From: JAVBKU01 sp031553875
GTDB taxonomy: Bacteria > Bacteroidota > Bacteroidia > Bacteroidales > Rikenellaceae
DNA: 64,000 nt
Assembly: GCA_031553875.1 (NCBI GenBank)
Contig: JAVBKU010000013.1
Coordinates: 1 to 64,000, forward strand
Direction of reading: 5' to 3'
The notes below the pieces were generated by a model. That model saw only the letters and a list, made by a program, of their open reading frames with translations, was not told the origin of the DNA and ran no database searches. This document shows, one piece after another, positions 62,961-64,000 of this stretch (within the stretch, counting starts at the first letter, position 1; the number at the start of each line of letters is the position of its first letter). Made by a program: the position numbers and the translations under genes.

Positions 62961-64000
62961 ATGAAAAACGTCCATCATTTCTTCGCATTCGACATCGGCG
63001 CGACAAGCGGTCGCTCGATCCTCGGCACCCTCTCAGGCGGTAAGCTCGAGATGAAAGAACTGACCCGTTTCCCCAACAGGATAATCCGCGTACACGACAA
63101 ATACTACTGGGACATCTTCGCCCTTTTCGAGGAGCTGAAAAACGGGCTGAAGGCCGCCTCGACCCTCGGTGTGGAGATAGACTCCATCGGCGTCGATACG
63201 TGGGGCGTCGACTTTGTTTATCTGGGCGCCGACGGCGCGATACTGAGCCAGCCGCGCTCCTACCGCGATCCCTATACCGATGGCGTGCCCGGGGAATATT
63301 TCAAGCTCATCTCCCGCGAAAGGGTGTATGACCTCACGGGCATACAGATAATGAATTTCAACACCATTTTCCAGTTATATGCCGCCCGTCGCGAGGGTTC
63401 TTCCGCGTTGGGGACGGCCGAAGGCCTGCTTTTTATTCCCGACGCCTTATCTTATATGCTATCCGGGAAGAAGGTCTGCGAGTATTCGATAGCCTCTACT
63501 TCCGGGCTGCTTAATCCGCGTACAAAGAAGTTCGAGCCGGAGCTGTTCGCCGCTATGGGCGTCGATCCCGCGATCATGCAGCCTGTGGTTATGCCCGGCA
63601 CGGTGATCGGACATACCCTGGAGCATATCTCAAAAGAGTGCGGGGTGGAGGAGGTTCCGGTCGTTGCCGTCGCGGGGCACGATACAGGGTCGGCCGTGGC
63701 AGCCGTGCCCGCCGAGAACGAAAATTTCGCCTACCTGAGTTCGGGTACTTGGTCGCTGATGGGTATAGAGGTCAAGGACCCCATTATCACCGCCGACTCG
63801 TTCCGGATGAATTTCACCAATGAAGGCGGCGTGGAGGGAACGACGCGTTTCCTGAAAAATATCACGGGCATGTGGCTGCTCGAACGGTGCCGCAAGGAGT
63901 GGGAGGGGCAGGGCAAGAGCTATTCCTATCCCGAGATCGTCGAAATGTCGGGCTCCGTGGAGGGATTCCATTCGATGATCGACCCCGACCATAGCTCGTT
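62961..64000 (+). CDS. rhaB: L-rhamnulokinase (3' end beyond the window)
   Basis: The visible 346 residues belong to the FGGY carbohydrate kinase family. The start is the first phosphate loop, FDIGATSGRSILG; VDTWGVDF and YRDPYTDG follow, then GHDTGSAVAAVPA and SSGTWSLMG of the second ATP-binding half. These are rhamnulokinase features, and the enzyme makes rhamnulose 1-phosphate from rhamnulose. The reading frame is open to the end of the window, and rhaA, rhaD and a transporter are expected beyond it. An AraC regulator is divergent. Confidence 0.9.
   Translation, partial: MKNVHHFFAFDIGATSGRSILGTLSGGKLEMKELTRFPNRIIRVHDKYYWDIFALFEELKNGLKAASTLGVEIDSIGVDTWGVDFVYLGADGAILSQPRSYRDPYTDGVPGEYFKLISRERVYDLTGIQIMNFNTIFQLYAARREGSSALGTAEGLLFIPDALSYMLSGKKVCEYSIASTSGLLNPRTKKFEPELFAAMGVDPAIMQPVVMPGTVIGHTLEHISKECGVEEVPVVAVAGHDTGSAVAAVPAENENFAYLSSGTWSLMGIEVKDPIITADSFRMNFTNEGGVEGTTRFLKNITGMWLLERCRKEWEGQGKSYSYPEIVEMSGSVEGFHSMIDPDHSS

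Overview
The window is 64 kb of chromosome from a bacterium of the order Bacteroidales. A relative of Alistipes (Rikenellaceae) is my best guess, but I could not run a phylogeny. The evidence is: Bacteroidetes-type promoters (TTTG, about 19 bases, TAnnTTTG, a few bases upstream of the RNA start); weak or absent Shine-Dalgarno sites; DUF4290 and DUF5689 proteins, a TonB-dependent receptor and many lipoproteins; and a base composition that looks GC-rich by eye, apart from a few AT-rich genes. There is no phage, plasmid, CRISPR, rRNA or tRNA signal.

Layout. 0.1-9 kb: a hybrid histidine kinase, two paralogous secreted GH5 glycosidases flanking a pyruvate oxidase and an AT-rich lipoprotein, then a secreted BNR beta-propeller protein. 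8.4-11.2 kb: a glycosyltransferase, ECF sigma factor and rsmG operon, then rpmH. 11.9-18.6 kb: mqnE, a PASTA protein, rluD, an AT-rich flavodoxin-fold oxidoreductase, corA, mqnA and a DUF4290 protein. 19-26.5 kb: an NtrC-like regulator without DNA-binding domain, two paralogous secreted helical proteins, a 59-residue lipoprotein, a SPOR protein, a lipoprotein, ubiE/menG, an FtsX-type permease and a zinc metallopeptidase. 27-45 kb: gdhA, a helical-repeat protein, purM, an ABC-F ATPase, hydG, an NSS transporter, two DUF5689 proteins with a TonB-dependent receptor, aroB, typA and an ApbE-like flavin transferase. 45.7-50.2 kb: an operon for a probable 3-keto-glycoside pathway. 50.8-54.7 kb: secG, a TPR protein, lptE, a sigma-54 activator, osmC and engB. 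55-64 kb: a second BNR protein, prs, a hemerythrin-LuxR pair, a membrane AraC regulator, and an AraC regulator divergent from rhaB, which runs off the end.

Metabolism. mqnA and mqnE with menG indicate menaquinone made by the futalosine route. hydG implies [FeFe]-hydrogenase and so an anaerobic fermentative life. Rhamnulokinase, GH5 enzymes, BNR proteins and the DUF1080/Gfo-Idh-MocA cluster indicate use of plant or host glycans.

Most notable signal. The intergenic spaces are repeatedly filled by families of structured, protein-free repeats. Family A is about 210-225 bp, with six complete copies and several fragments. It folds as a long multi-helix element closed by a terminal stem, and its helices are kept by compensatory base changes between copies while short unpaired motifs stay constant. 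Family B (four copies, short and long forms) is a 90-base long hairpin plus a second hairpin. Family C has two copies. None has an associated transposase here, and I do not recognise any of them. All three receiver-type domains in the window lack the phosphoacceptor aspartate. Two candidate orphan small RNAs lie at 58.4 and 61.6 kb.
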